From: JAGRGG01 sp965217265
Lineage (GTDB): Bacteria; Pseudomonadota; Alphaproteobacteria; Geminicoccales; Geminicoccaceae
DNA: 64,000 bases
Direction: 5' to 3'
Assembly: GCA_965217265.1 (NCBI GenBank)
Contig: CBDCHP010000018.1
Location: forward strand, 186,001 to 250,000
Position 1 is the stretch's first letter. Each line of letters begins with the position of its first letter. Under the pieces are notes generated by a model, which was not told the origin of the DNA, searched no databases, and was given only the letters and a program-made list of their open reading frames with translations. A program made the position numbers and the translations under genes. Of this stretch, positions 9,462-19,697 are shown one piece after another.

Positions 9462-10254
9462 ATAACCTTCCCGCGGGGTGTGGCGCGCTGTCGTAGGTAC
9501 CATGTACCGACTGGTCGAAGTCGATGACGGCTCCGGTCATCATCCCGCTCTCGGCGGAGGCGAGGAAGGCGATGGCGCGGGCGACCTCGGCCGGATCGAG
9601 CAGGCGCCCGAACGGCTGCGTCGCCCCGGCCTGCGCCAGCCAATCGTCGCCGGCACCGTGATAACGGCGCTGGATCGCGTCCTCGCCTTCGGTCGCCATC
9701 CAGCCGATGTTGAGCCCGTTGCAGCGGATGCGATCGGGCATGAGCGAATAGGCGACGTTGCGGGTGAGGCCCATCAGCGCCGCCTTGGAGCCGGAATAGG
9801 CGCAGATGAACGGCTGCCCGCCGTGCGCCGACATCGACAGCACGTTGACGACAGCACCCTCAATCCCCTCGCGCCGCATCACCTTCGCCGCCTCCTGCAT
9901 CAAGAAGAAGGGTGCCCGCGCGTTGATCGCGAACATCCGGTCGAACAGTGCCACCGAGGTGTCGAGGATCGTGCCGCGATCGGTGAGCCCGGCGGCGTTG
10001 ACGAGCACGTCCACCCGCTTGAAGCGTGCGTCGGCCGCATCCACGATCCGCGCCGGCGCGTCCGCCTCGGCCAAGTCGGCCGCGACGAAGAGGGCAGGCA
10101 CCCCAAGATCCGCCGCGACGGCCTTGCCCCTGGCGGGGTCGCGGCCCGTGACCACGATCCCCGCGGCCCCCCGCTGGGCGAACAGCCGCGCCGTCGCCGC
10201 CCCCAAACCTTGTGTGGCGCCGGTGATGATCGCCACCTTGTCCTTCAGTGTCAT
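9460..10254 (-). CDS. SDR-family NAD(P)-dependent oxidoreductase
   Basis: This is a classical short-chain dehydrogenase/reductase of 264 residues. The cofactor-binding TGxxxGxG motif is at residues 11-18 (TGATQGLG), the NAG-type strand reads NAAG near 86, and the catalytic Tyr153/Lys157 pair is in CAYSGSKAAL with a serine in NVLSMS. The substrate is unknown. The ATG at 10254 has AAAGGA upstream and gives the normal MTLKDKVAII start; the frame stays open further upstream only because it reads through repeat copy B. It lies in tandem with the acyl-CoA ligase upstream of it. The stop codon overlaps the end of repeat copy A. Confidence 0.85.
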   Translation of the reverse strand: MTLKDKVAIITGATQGLGAATARLFAQRGAAGIVVTGRDPARGKAVAADLGVPALFVAADLAEADAPARIVDAADARFKRVDVLVNAAGLTDRGTILDTSVALFDRMFAINARAPFFLMQEAAKVMRREGIEGAVVNVLSMSAHGGQPFICAYSGSKAALMGLTRNVAYSLMPDRIRCNGLNIGWMATEGEDAIQRRYHGAGDDWLAQAGATQPFGRLLDPAEVARAIAFLASAESGMMTGAVIDFDQSVHGTYDSAPHPAGRL

Positions 10255-10272
10255 GTTGAGATCCTTTGTTGT

Positions 10273-10419
10273 GAACGCTTCGCGTCGCCTGCGGCGGGCT
10301 TTTTCTTCATTCTTTTTGCCAGTGTTAACGTAGGAGATTGGCCGCAACGTCGAGGGCAAGTCTCGAACAAAAGATAAAAAAGAAAGAAAAGAAGCCCCGC
10401 GCAGCGGACGCGTAAGCGT

Positions 10420-10421
<2 letters not shown>
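10273..10421. repeat. Interspersed inverted-repeat element, copy B
   Basis: The copy sits between two minus-strand genes, downstream of the acyl-CoA ligase and upstream of the SDR gene. The left arm hairpin is CGCC-TGC-GGCG then GGGCTTTTT; the right arm read inward is CCGC-TGC-GCGG then GGGCTTCTT. The core contains GTGTTAACGTAGGA. The ligase TGA overlaps its right end. Because it lies only 18 bp upstream of the SDR start, it should insulate the SDR gene from ligase transcription. Confidence 0.85.
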
Positions 10422-12063
<1,642 letters not shown>

Positions 12064-12271
12064 CGTCTCCTCCTCCCTCTTTCGTCACGCGGCGGGGCCG
12101 TTCCTTCAAGGGTCTAGGCTGATCGGATAGCAGCGGTCTCGCGTCAAGCCCGCCGCGCCCGGCACCCGTGAGAACAACCTTTAGGTGGCACCACTTGCCG
12201 AAACGAACGTATTTGGGCACAAATAGGATCAAGTTTCTCCAAAAACGCCTCCGAATGGACGACGCCACCCC

Positions 12272-13699
12272 ATGCAAGCGCCGCACGCCCCAGACCTGCT
12301 CCCGGTCATCCTCGCCGGCGGCTCCGGCACGCGCCTTTGGCCGGTGAGCCGGGCGGCCTTCCCCAAGCATCTGGTCGAACTGACCGGCGAGCGCTCGCTG
12401 TTGCAAGCGACCGCGGCGCGCGTCACCGACTTGTGCCAGAGCCACCGCCTGTTGACCGTGGCGGCGGCGGGGCAGGCGGTCCTGGTGCGGCGGCAACTGG
12501 CCCAGATCGACCCTGCCTACCTCGACCACATCGTCCTGGAGCCCTCGCCGCGCAACACCGCCGCCGCCGTGGCGCTGGCCGCCCTCTACGCCGAGGCGGC
12601 GTTCGGCGGCGCCACGGTGATGTGGGTCTGCCCCTCCGACCACCTGATGCTCGATCCCGGCGCGCTCGGACAAGCCCTGGAGCGCGGGCTGGAGGCGGCA
12701 CGGGCCGGCTGGCTCGTCACCTTCGGCATCGAGCCGTCCCGGCCCGAGACCGGCTTCGGCTGGATCGGCGACGCGGAGCCGCTGCCGGGCTTGGAAGGCG
12801 TGCGCGCCGTCGAGTGCTTCGTCGAGAAGCCGCCCTTGGCCGAGGCCGAGATGATGCTGGCGTCAAAGGCTTTTTGCTGGAACAGCGGCATGTTCTTACT
12901 GCGGGCCGACGCGATCCTGCGCGAACTGGAAACCTTCGAACCCGCCCTGCTGAATGCCGTGCGCGCCGCCGTGGGCGATCCCCTACGCGGCGAGATCGAC
13001 GCCGCGCGCTTCGCCGCCGTGCCTTCCTTGCCGATCGACAAGGCGGTGATGGAGCGTTCATCGCGCGTCGCGACCGTCCCGTGCGACCCCGGCTGGTCGG
13101 ACGTCGGCTCGTGGGCGGCCCTTTGGGAGATCAGCCCGAAGGACGAGGCCGGCAACGCGACCAAGGGCGACGTCGTCCTGGCGGACGCCGAGGATAACCT
13201 CGTCAAGGCCGAGCACCGCCTCGTCGCGCTGGCCGGGGTCAGGGATCTGGCGGTGATCGAGACGGCGGACGCCGTTCTCGTCGCCGACAAGGGCAACGCT
13301 GAACTGATCAAGGGCATCGTCGGGCTCTTGGCACGGGACGGGCGCAAGGAGGTCGAGGTCCACGCCCGCGAGGTGCGCCCTTGGGGCCAGTTCACCGCGT
13401 TGCTGGAGCGGCCGGGCTTCATGGTGCGCGAGGTCCTGGTCGATCCGGGATCATCCTTGCGGGTGCAAGAGCATGCCACCCGCGACGAGCACTGGATCAT
13501 CCTGGAAGGCGAGGCTGCCGTGCGGCGCGGCGAGGAGGCGTTCTCGGTCGCGGTCGGCGGCGTCGTCAGCGTCGGGCGCAATACCCGCCACCAGTTGCGC
13601 AACGACGGCGCCGCGCGCCTGCGGCTGATCGAGGTCCAGATCGGCGAGCGCTTGGGCGACGCCGACACCCGCCGCTTCAAGAACGGCAACGGTCACTAG
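12272..13699 (+). CDS. Mannose-1-phosphate guanylyltransferase / mannose-6-phosphate isomerase
   Basis: The product makes GDP-mannose, the donor for surface polysaccharides, and in bifunctional forms also interconverts fructose-6-P and mannose-6-P. The 475-residue protein has the nucleotidyltransferase signature LAGGSGTRLWPVSR at 14-27, the FVEKP motif near residue 185, and a C-terminal cupin domain at about 355-465 with the metal-site-like EHATRDEHWIILEGEA. This two-domain layout and length match the AlgA/ManC/XanB type II enzymes. No polysaccharide cluster is next to it; the next genes form a TRAP transporter 136 bp away. The glycosyltransferase at 17.7 kb could use the product, but this is speculation. 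Confidence 0.92.
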   Translation: MQAPHAPDLLPVILAGGSGTRLWPVSRAAFPKHLVELTGERSLLQATAARVTDLCQSHRLLTVAAAGQAVLVRRQLAQIDPAYLDHIVLEPSPRNTAAAVALAALYAEAAFGGATVMWVCPSDHLMLDPGALGQALERGLEAARAGWLVTFGIEPSRPETGFGWIGDAEPLPGLEGVRAVECFVEKPPLAEAEMMLASKAFCWNSGMFLLRADAILRELETFEPALLNAVRAAVGDPLRGEIDAARFAAVPSLPIDKAVMERSSRVATVPCDPGWSDVGSWAALWEISPKDEAGNATKGDVVLADAEDNLVKAEHRLVALAGVRDLAVIETADAVLVADKGNAELIKGIVGLLARDGRKEVEVHAREVRPWGQFTALLERPGFMVREVLVDPGSSLRVQEHATRDEHWIILEGEAAVRRGEEAFSVAVGGVVSVGRNTRHQLRNDGAARLRLIEVQIGERLGDADTRRFKNGNGH

Positions 13700-13835
13700 A
13701 TGCGGGCGTTCGGCGCGGAGTGACGCCGGCCGCGGATCGTGTCGCTCGTGCATGACGCTGGCAAAGGCGTCCGCTTCCGTCCTATGCTGTCCCCGTGCCC
13801 GCACGCCGACAACGAGAAGGAAACCGCCCCCGACC

Positions 13836-14348
13836 ATGCCCAAGGCCATCAAGCTGTACGTGCGGTACGTGGATGCGTTCAATCGCGCGGTGGGGCGGCT
13901 CACCATGTACCTCGTCTTCGTCATGATGGGGATCCTGCTCTACTCGTCGATCACCAAGGCGTTTCTTCTGCCTGCGGTTTGGACGCTGGAGACGGCGCAG
14001 TTCGTCATGGTCGCCTACTTCCTCTTGGGCGGCGCTTATGCCATCCAGACCGACGATCACGTTCGCATGGATCTCCTCTACGGCGGCTGGTCCGACCGCA
14101 CCAAGGCGGCGATCGACGCGCTCACGGTGCTCGCCTTGATCTTCTTTCTCGTCGTCTTGCTCTACGGCGGGGTGTCGAGTACGTCTTACGCGCTCGAATA
14201 CGGCGAGCGCAGCTACTCGGCGTGGCGGCCCTACATGGCGCCGATCAAGCTCGTCATGTGCCTTGGCATCTTCTTGACCCTGCTCCAGGCGATCGCGGCC
14301 TTCTTCAAGGATGTTGCCAAGATCACCGGAAGGAGCCTTGAGCCGTGA
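13836..14348 (+). CDS. dctQ: TRAP transporter small permease (DctQ family)
   Basis: This is the small membrane subunit of a tripartite ATP-independent periplasmic transporter. The 170-residue protein has four predicted membrane helices, with the typical DctQ segment LETAQFVMVAYFLLGGAYAIQTDDHVRMD between helices two and three. ATG 13836 is preferred over an in-frame ATG at 13752 because it follows GAGAAGG and gives a normal-length protein. The stop overlaps the GTG start of the large permease by four bases (GTGA), which implies translational coupling. Confidence 0.9.
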   Translation: MPKAIKLYVRYVDAFNRAVGRLTMYLVFVMMGILLYSSITKAFLLPAVWTLETAQFVMVAYFLLGGAYAIQTDDHVRMDLLYGGWSDRTKAAIDALTVLALIFFLVVLLYGGVSSTSYALEYGERSYSAWRPYMAPIKLVMCLGIFLTLLQAIAAFFKDVAKITGRSLEP

Positions 14349-15670
14349 GCTACGACCTGATCGCGCTCACCATGTTCGCCTCAATGATGCTGATGCTCTT
14401 GACGGGGCAGCGGGTCTTCGCCGCGATCGGCTTCGTCGCGGTCGTGTCGGCGCTGGCACTATGGGGCGACGGCGGCTCGGAACTCGGCTTCAGCGCCGCG
14501 ATGAAGCTGATGAAATGGTACCCGCTGCTGACGCTGCCGCTCTTCGTCTACATGGGCTACATGCTCTCGGAATCCGGCATCGCCGACGACCTCTACCGCA
14601 TGTTCCACGTCTGGTTCGGCCCCTTGAAGGGGGGCCTCGCGATCGGCACGATCGGGCTGATGGTCGTGGTCTCGGCGATGAACGGGCTCTCGGTCGCCGG
14701 CATGGCGATCGGCGCCAGCATCGCTCTTCCGGAATTGCTGCGGCGCGGCTACGACAAGATCATGGTGACGGGCGTGATCCAGGCCGGCAGCTCGCTCGGC
14801 ATTCTCGTCCCGCCGAGCGTCGTGCTCGTCCTCTACGGCATGATAGCTAGGCAGCCTGTCGGGCAATTGTGGCTGGCCGGCGCCCTGCCGGGCCTGTTGA
14901 TGGCGACCTTGTTCGTCCTCTACATCGTTGTGCGCTGCCACTTCCAGCCGGGCCTCGGCCCCGTCCTGCCGGCCGAGGAGCGCCGCGTCTCCTGGGGCGA
15001 GAAGCTGGCGCTGTTGCAAGCCGGCGTCCTGCCGTTTCTCATCTTCTTCGCCATGACCGGGCTGTTCTTGATGGGGATCACCAGCCTCGTCGAGAGTTCG
15101 GCCGTGGGTGCGCTCGCCGCCACGATCGCGGCGCTGGTCAAACGCCGCCTCACGCTCGCCGTGCTGGAGGCGACCGTGCGCAAGACGCTCGGCATCAGTT
15201 GCATGTTCATGTGGATCATCCTGGCCGCTTTGTGCTTCGGCGCCGTGTTCGACGGCGTCGGCGCGGTCCGGGCGATCGAGGGCTTCTTCGTCGATTCGAT
15301 GGGCCTGAGCCCTTGGGAGATCCTGATCTTGATGCAGGTCTCCTACCTCGTGATGGGCACCTTCCTCGACGACACCGCCATGCTGGTGATTGTCGCTCCC
15401 TTGTACGTGCCGCTGGTCGGCAGCCTCGGCTTCGACCTGATCTGGTACGGCGTTCTCTACACCATCACCTGCCAAGTCGCCTACATGACACCGCCGTTCG
15501 GCTATAACCTGTTCTTGATGCGCGCGATGGCGCCGCCCGAGGTGAGCTTGGGCGACATCTACCGCTCGATCGTGCCCTTCGTCGCCGTGATGATCTTCGG
15601 CCTCGTCCTGGTGATGGCGTTCCCGCAGATCGCGCTATGGCTGCCCAACCACGTCTACGTCACCGATTGA
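14345..15670 (+). CDS. dctM: TRAP transporter large permease (DctM family)
   Basis: The large subunit forms the substrate and ion pathway of the TRAP transporter, usually coupled to Na+. The 441-residue protein is hydrophobic throughout (about 12 helices) and contains the family features ASIALPELLRRGYDK, LGILVPPSVVLVLYGM and the C-terminal mirror motif TCQVAYMTPPFGYNLF. It starts at GTG 14345 inside the dctQ stop. A 114-bp gap separates it from the binding-protein gene, so all three genes are likely one operon in the order Q-M-P. Confidence 0.94.
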   Translation: MSYDLIALTMFASMMLMLLTGQRVFAAIGFVAVVSALALWGDGGSELGFSAAMKLMKWYPLLTLPLFVYMGYMLSESGIADDLYRMFHVWFGPLKGGLAIGTIGLMVVVSAMNGLSVAGMAIGASIALPELLRRGYDKIMVTGVIQAGSSLGILVPPSVVLVLYGMIARQPVGQLWLAGALPGLLMATLFVLYIVVRCHFQPGLGPVLPAEERRVSWGEKLALLQAGVLPFLIFFAMTGLFLMGITSLVESSAVGALAATIAALVKRRLTLAVLEATVRKTLGISCMFMWIILAALCFGAVFDGVGAVRAIEGFFVDSMGLSPWEILILMQVSYLVMGTFLDDTAMLVIVAPLYVPLVGSLGFDLIWYGVLYTITCQVAYMTPPFGYNLFLMRAMAPPEVSLGDIYRSIVPFVAVMIFGLVLVMAFPQIALWLPNHVYVTD

Positions 15671-15784
15671 TGAAGGCAGCCAAAAAGAACAAGAATTCGG
15701 GAGAGAGCAGACATGAGACCATGAAACCCTCGGCACGGCCGATCGAGAGCGATTTCATTCAACGACGATGACAGGGAAGCGGGC

Positions 15785-16849
15785 ATGACCGAGCAGAAGA
15801 TGAACAAGCGCCAGTTGCTCAAGACCGGCGGCGTCGCCGCGACGGCGGGGGTCGCCGCCTCGACGCTGGCGGCGCCCTATGTCAAGGCGCAGAGCCCGAT
15901 CCGCTGGCGGATGCAGACCTACGCCGGCCCGGCACTGGCCGAGCACGTCATCAAGCCGGCGATCGACCAGTTCAACCAGATCGCCGACGGCGAGATGGAG
16001 ATCGAACTCTTCTTCGCCGACCAGCTGGTGCCGACCGGCGAACTGTTCCGCGCCATGCAGCGCGGCACGATCGACGCGGTGCAATCCGACGACGATTCGA
16101 TCGCGGCCCCGGTCGACGTCTCGGTGTTCGGCGGCTACTTCCCCTTCGCGTCCCGCTACAGCCTCGACGTGCCGGTCTTGTTCAACAATTACGGCTTGCG
16201 CGAGATCTGGGAGGAGGCCTACGGCGAGATCGACGGGGTGACGTGGCTCTCGGCCGGGGCCTGGGACCCCTGCAACTTCGCCACCAAGGAGCCGATCCGC
16301 AGCCTCGACGATCTCAAGGGCAGGCGCGTCTTCACCTTCCCGACGGCCGGGCGCTTCCTGACCCGCTTTGGTGTCGTGCCGGTGACGCTGCCCTGGGAAG
16401 ACGTCGAGGTGGCGCTCCAGACCGGCGAACTCGACGGAATCGCGTGGTCGGGCATCACCGAGGACTACACGGTCGGCTGGGCCGACGTGACCAACTACTA
16501 CCTGACCAACAACATCTCCGGCGCGTGGCTCGGCTCGTTCTTCGCCAATTCCGAGCGCTGGAACGAAGTACCGGACCGCCTGAAGGCGCTGTTCCGGTTC
16601 GCGATGGACAGTTCGCACTACTACCGCCAACACTGGTATTGGTGGGGCGAGGCGCACTACCGCACCCAGGGCGGCAAGCTGGAACTGACCTCGATCCCCG
16701 AGGCCGAGTGGAACAAGGTCGAGGAAGAGGGCCTGAAGTTCTGGGACGAGATCGCAGAAGAGAGCGAGCGCAACGCTCGCGTCGTCGAGATCCTCAAGAA
16801 CTACCGCGAGATCATGCGCAAGGCCGGGCCGCCTTACCGCTACGCTTGA
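15785..16849 (+). CDS. dctP: TRAP transporter substrate-binding protein (DctP family)
   Basis: This is the periplasmic receptor that hands substrate to the DctQM permease. The 354-residue protein starts with an export signal (MTEQKMNKRQLLKTGG, ending near YVKAQ-SP) that looks Tat-like but has KR rather than RR. The body has the DctP features, such as the DDLKGRRVFTFPTAGRFL strand and arginine and a WSGITEDYTVGWADVTNYY segment. Tryptophan- and tyrosine-rich C-terminal regions recall the alpha-keto-acid receptors of the TakP type; the ligand is an inference only. Repeat copy C begins 5 bp after its stop. Confidence 0.92.
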   Translation: MTEQKMNKRQLLKTGGVAATAGVAASTLAAPYVKAQSPIRWRMQTYAGPALAEHVIKPAIDQFNQIADGEMEIELFFADQLVPTGELFRAMQRGTIDAVQSDDDSIAAPVDVSVFGGYFPFASRYSLDVPVLFNNYGLREIWEEAYGEIDGVTWLSAGAWDPCNFATKEPIRSLDDLKGRRVFTFPTAGRFLTRFGVVPVTLPWEDVEVALQTGELDGIAWSGITEDYTVGWADVTNYYLTNNISGAWLGSFFANSERWNEVPDRLKALFRFAMDSSHYYRQHWYWWGEAHYRTQGGKLELTSIPEAEWNKVEEEGLKFWDEIAEESERNARVVEILKNYREIMRKAGPPYRYA

Positions 16850-16853
16850 TCGT

Positions 16854-17001
16854 AAACGCTTCGCGTGCGCTCGCCGCGCAGGCTTTTTTCTTTCTTTTTT
16901 GCAACTTTGGCCGGGGCTGGCTTCGGTGCCGGTGCCAAGTCTGGGGACGAGTCGCAAAAGAGAGAAAAAGAAGGCTGTGCGCTGGCGCACGCGAAGCGTT
17001 C
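16854..17001. repeat. Interspersed inverted-repeat element, copy C
   Basis: The copy sits between the convergent dctP and the nuclease-like orphan. It starts AAACGCTTCGCG and ends CGCGAAGCGTTC. The right arm read inward forms TGCGC-CA-GCGCA before its T tract and the left arm GCGC-TCGCC-GCGC. The core is the second variant, beginning CAACTTTGGCCGGGG. Confidence 0.85.
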
Positions 17002-17044
17002 AGCCATCTGTTATATTAAGCTAAGGACGGCCGCTGACAACGGT

Positions 17045-17614
17045 TCAGTGGGTACTATTGCTCGGGTCAAGCAAACTTTCGCTGATCGCTGTCACGCGCT
17101 CTTTAAGACTAGCATATGCCACTGGAGGTGTCGGCGTCCGCCGCACCAGAGCCGAAAGACTGATTGTTTTCTGTGCCTGCGGCAAGTGTTTCTCGGGCAG
17201 CACGAAGAACACCCACTGCTTAGGATTAGTGTGATTGGCCGTATCACCATGCTCGTCGTGCCACGCCAGGACGTAGATTTCGGCTTGGCGGCCGGGCTTG
17301 GCGATCCATTCGCTGCCGCGCCAGTGCCCGGTCGCGGTACTGATGTCGTAGGAACCAGGATTGGGTCGCTTGCTCGGCCAACTCTGGCGCTTGGCCGATT
17401 GCTTCACCTGGATGCGCTGCCCATGATTGTTCTCCAGGTCCCATGCCGCCCAGTCCTTGACGCAGTGACCCCAGTCGGGTTCGAGCGCTACGGCGACCAT
17501 CTCCTCGACGTATTCGCTGCGGACGTTGTTTTGCAGCAGAGGGCCGGCGAAGAGCCGGCACATCAAGCGGGCGCGTAGCATGTCGGCTGTGGGCGGTGCC
17601 GTGTCGATAGTCAT
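17045..17614 (-). CDS. Hypothetical protein with PD-(D/E)XK nuclease-like motif
   Basis: I do not recognise a named function. The 189-residue protein has the arrangement Glu34/Glu37 in a helix, then Asp59 in WAAWDLENNHG, then Gln69-Val70-Lys71 in RIQVKQSAKRQSW. That E...D...QxK spacing fits a PD-(D/E)XK nuclease core with Gln in place of the second acid, as in several restriction-like families. No signal peptide or membrane helix is visible. The DNA is visibly richer in A and T than its neighbours, suggesting recent transfer, and no methylase partner is adjacent. ATG 17614 has AAGGAA upstream. It lies between repeat copy C and the divergent glycosyltransferase. Confidence 0.6.
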   Translation of the reverse strand: MTIDTAPPTADMLRARLMCRLFAGPLLQNNVRSEYVEEMVAVALEPDWGHCVKDWAAWDLENNHGQRIQVKQSAKRQSWPSKRPNPGSYDISTATGHWRGSEWIAKPGRQAEIYVLAWHDEHGDTANHTNPKQWVFFVLPEKHLPQAQKTISLSALVRRTPTPPVAYASLKERVTAISESLLDPSNSTH

Positions 17615-17743
17615 GGACTGTGCATTCCTTACATGTCTTTAGGCACGAAAATTCGTCGCCATGCCCCAGCCGTTGCAAAAGCTTCACAGGAGCAGCCGGG
17701 TATGCTTCGATCAACCCTGCCACAATTTAAGGGCATTGTGTCC

Positions 17744-18862
17744 ATGTTCATACCCAAGATCTGCCTGAACATGATCGTCAAGAACGAGGCGCGCATCATC
17801 GGCGACTGCTTGGCGGCGCTCGCACCCCACGTCGATTGCTACGTGATCTGCGACACGGGATCGACCGACGATACCAAAGCGATCGTCGGCAGAGTGATGG
17901 CCGGGCACGGCGTGCCGGGCGAGATGCACGATTGCGGCTTCATCGACTTTGCTCAGGCCCGCAACGAGGCGCTCGACCGGGCGCGGGCGTCGGGTCTGGC
18001 GTTCGACTACATCCTCTTCTGCGACGCCGACATGACGCTCGAAATCCTGGATGAGGACTGGAAGTCGGGCCTCGTCGAGGGCTGCTACATGGTCGAGCAG
18101 TACGGTGAGAACTTGTCCTACTTCAACGTCCGGCTCGTCGCACGCCACGCCGGCGGGCGGTACCGCGGCGTCACGCACGAGTATTTCGACTGTCCTGGAA
18201 GCATAGGCACGACGCGCGGCATTCGCTATCATGACCGAGCCTGCGGTGCCAATCGCGCGGGCAAGGACGAGCGCGACCTGCGCCTCTTGCGCCGGGCGAT
18301 CGAGGCCGAGGCGGACGAAGGTCTCGTGCAACGCTACGTCTTCTACCTGGGCCAGACATATTACGACATGGGCCGCTACGGGGACGCGATCGCGTTCTAC
18401 CGCGAGCGCGCCGGGATGGGCGGCTGGGACGAGGAAGTGTTCTACGCCCTCTACCGCCTCGGCCTGTCACACATGCACCTGGAGCCTGCGCCGGAGGACG
18501 CCGAGGGGGCGATGCTCGACGCCTTCTTGCGCGCCCACGACACACGCCCGGGCAGGATCGAGCCACTCTACGAACTCGCCCGCTTCCACCGCGAGCGCGG
18601 GCGCCACGCCTCGGGCTACCTGTTCGCCAAGGCGGCCTGCGCGCGCCCAAGGCCCGAAGACGACATCCTCTTCCTCAACGACGCGATCTACGCCTACAGG
18701 CGCTTCGACGAACTGGCGGTCTGCGCCTACTGGTGCGGCGCCTACCAAGAGTCCCTCGACCTGTGCGAGGCCCTCTTGCGTAACCCTGCCGTCCCGAAAG
18801 ACGACCGGCGGCGCATCGCCGAGAACCGCCGCTGCGCGCTCGACACCCTGGCCCCCGCCTGA
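17744..18862 (+). CDS. Glycosyltransferase family 2 protein with helical repeat tail
   Basis: The 372-residue protein begins KICLNMIVKNEARIIGDCL, the typical start of a GT-A fold glycosyltransferase, followed by VICDTGSTDDT and the metal-binding DxD-type CDADMT near residue 95. The C-terminal half (residues 200-370) is rich in TPR-like helix pairs such as YVFYLGQTYYDMGRYGDAI, a common layout for enzymes that glycosylate proteins or lipopolysaccharide. Donor and acceptor are unknown. ATG 17744 gives the natural start; an upstream in-frame ATG at 17633 would add residues from an AT-richer stretch. The next gene, plsY, is 76 bp away. Confidence 0.82.
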   Translation: MFIPKICLNMIVKNEARIIGDCLAALAPHVDCYVICDTGSTDDTKAIVGRVMAGHGVPGEMHDCGFIDFAQARNEALDRARASGLAFDYILFCDADMTLEILDEDWKSGLVEGCYMVEQYGENLSYFNVRLVARHAGGRYRGVTHEYFDCPGSIGTTRGIRYHDRACGANRAGKDERDLRLLRRAIEAEADEGLVQRYVFYLGQTYYDMGRYGDAIAFYRERAGMGGWDEEVFYALYRLGLSHMHLEPAPEDAEGAMLDAFLRAHDTRPGRIEPLYELARFHRERGRHASGYLFAKAACARPRPEDDILFLNDAIYAYRRFDELAVCAYWCGAYQESLDLCEALLRNPAVPKDDRRRIAENRRCALDTLAPA

Positions 18863-18938
18863 CGCACCGAGCGGGGGCTTGCGCGGCCGGGCGGCGTCGC
18901 GCACGTTCCGGCGCATCGCCTATTAGGGAAGCCCACCC

Positions 18939-19547
18939 ATGATCGACCCGCTCGGCGGCCCGGCCTACCTCCCCTTCGTCGCTGCCCTCATCGTCGGCTA
19001 CCTGATCGGCTCGGTGCCGTTCGGCCTCCTGATCGTGCGCGCCGCCGGGGCCGGCGACGTGCGCCAGATCGGCTCCGGCAACATCGGCGCCACCAACGTG
19101 CTCCGCACCGGGCGCAAGATACTGGCGCTTACCACGTTCCTCGCCGACCTCGCCAAGGGCCTCGTCCCGACGTTGCTGGCATATTGGGCGTTCGGCCCCA
19201 GCGTCGCCGCCGTCGTCGGCCTCGGCACCGTGCTCGGCCACTGCCTGCCGGTCTGGCTGAAGTTCAAGGGCGGCAAGGGCGTGGCGACGGCGGCCGGCGT
19301 CATGCTCGCCCTGACGCCGCCGGTCTTCCTCGCCGCCTTCGCCGCCTTCGCGCTCGCCGTCTACACAACCCGCTACGTCTCGCTCGGCTCGATCCTGGCC
19401 GCCCTCGTCGCCCCGCCGCTCGCTTACGCCCTGGGCGACGTCCAAGCCGCCGGACTCTACCTCGCGATCGCCCTCGTCGTCGTCGTCCGCCACGCCGCCA
19501 ACATCAAGCGTCTGCTGAGCGGGACGGAGAGTAGAACATCGGTTTGA
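18939..19547 (+). CDS. plsY: Glycerol-3-phosphate acyltransferase PlsY
   Basis: PlsY is the membrane enzyme that transfers an acyl group from acyl-phosphate to glycerol-3-phosphate, the first step of phospholipid synthesis. The 202-residue protein shows the three family motifs: IGSVPFGLLI, GSGNIGATNVLRTGRK and CLPVWLKFKGGKGVATAAG, within about five to seven membrane helices. Its stop is directly followed by repeat copy D. In many alphaproteobacteria plsY is next to dprA; here a methyltransferase gene and the repeat separate them. Confidence 0.96.
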   Translation: MIDPLGGPAYLPFVAALIVGYLIGSVPFGLLIVRAAGAGDVRQIGSGNIGATNVLRTGRKILALTTFLADLAKGLVPTLLAYWAFGPSVAAVVGLGTVLGHCLPVWLKFKGGKGVATAAGVMLALTPPVFLAAFAAFALAVYTTRYVSLGSILAALVAPPLAYALGDVQAAGLYLAIALVVVVRHAANIKRLLSGTESRTSV

Positions 19548-19697
19548 GAACGCTTGCGCGTGCGCTGCCGCGCGGGCTTTCTTCTTTCTTTTTTGCAACT
19601 TTGGCCGGAGCTAGCCCTCGGCGTCAGGGCCAAGTCTGGGAACAAGTGACAAAAAGAAGAAGAGAAAAGCCCGCGCGGCAGCGCACGCGCAGCGTTC
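19548..19697. repeat. Interspersed inverted-repeat element, copy D
   Basis: This is the most symmetrical copy, lying between convergent plsY and the methyltransferase. Both arms carry the same hairpin type, GCGC-TGCC-GCGC followed by GGGCTTT and a pyrimidine tract, so the two ends can also pair with each other over about 45 bp. The core is the CAACTTTGGCCGG variant. The left end abuts the plsY stop and the right end overlaps the methyltransferase stop. Confidence 0.88.

Noticed and set aside
10255..10359. N-terminal extension of the SDR protein read through repeat copy B
   Set aside because: The added residues (for example RRRREAFTTKD) come from the repeat itself, and a ribosome site precedes the internal ATG at 10254.
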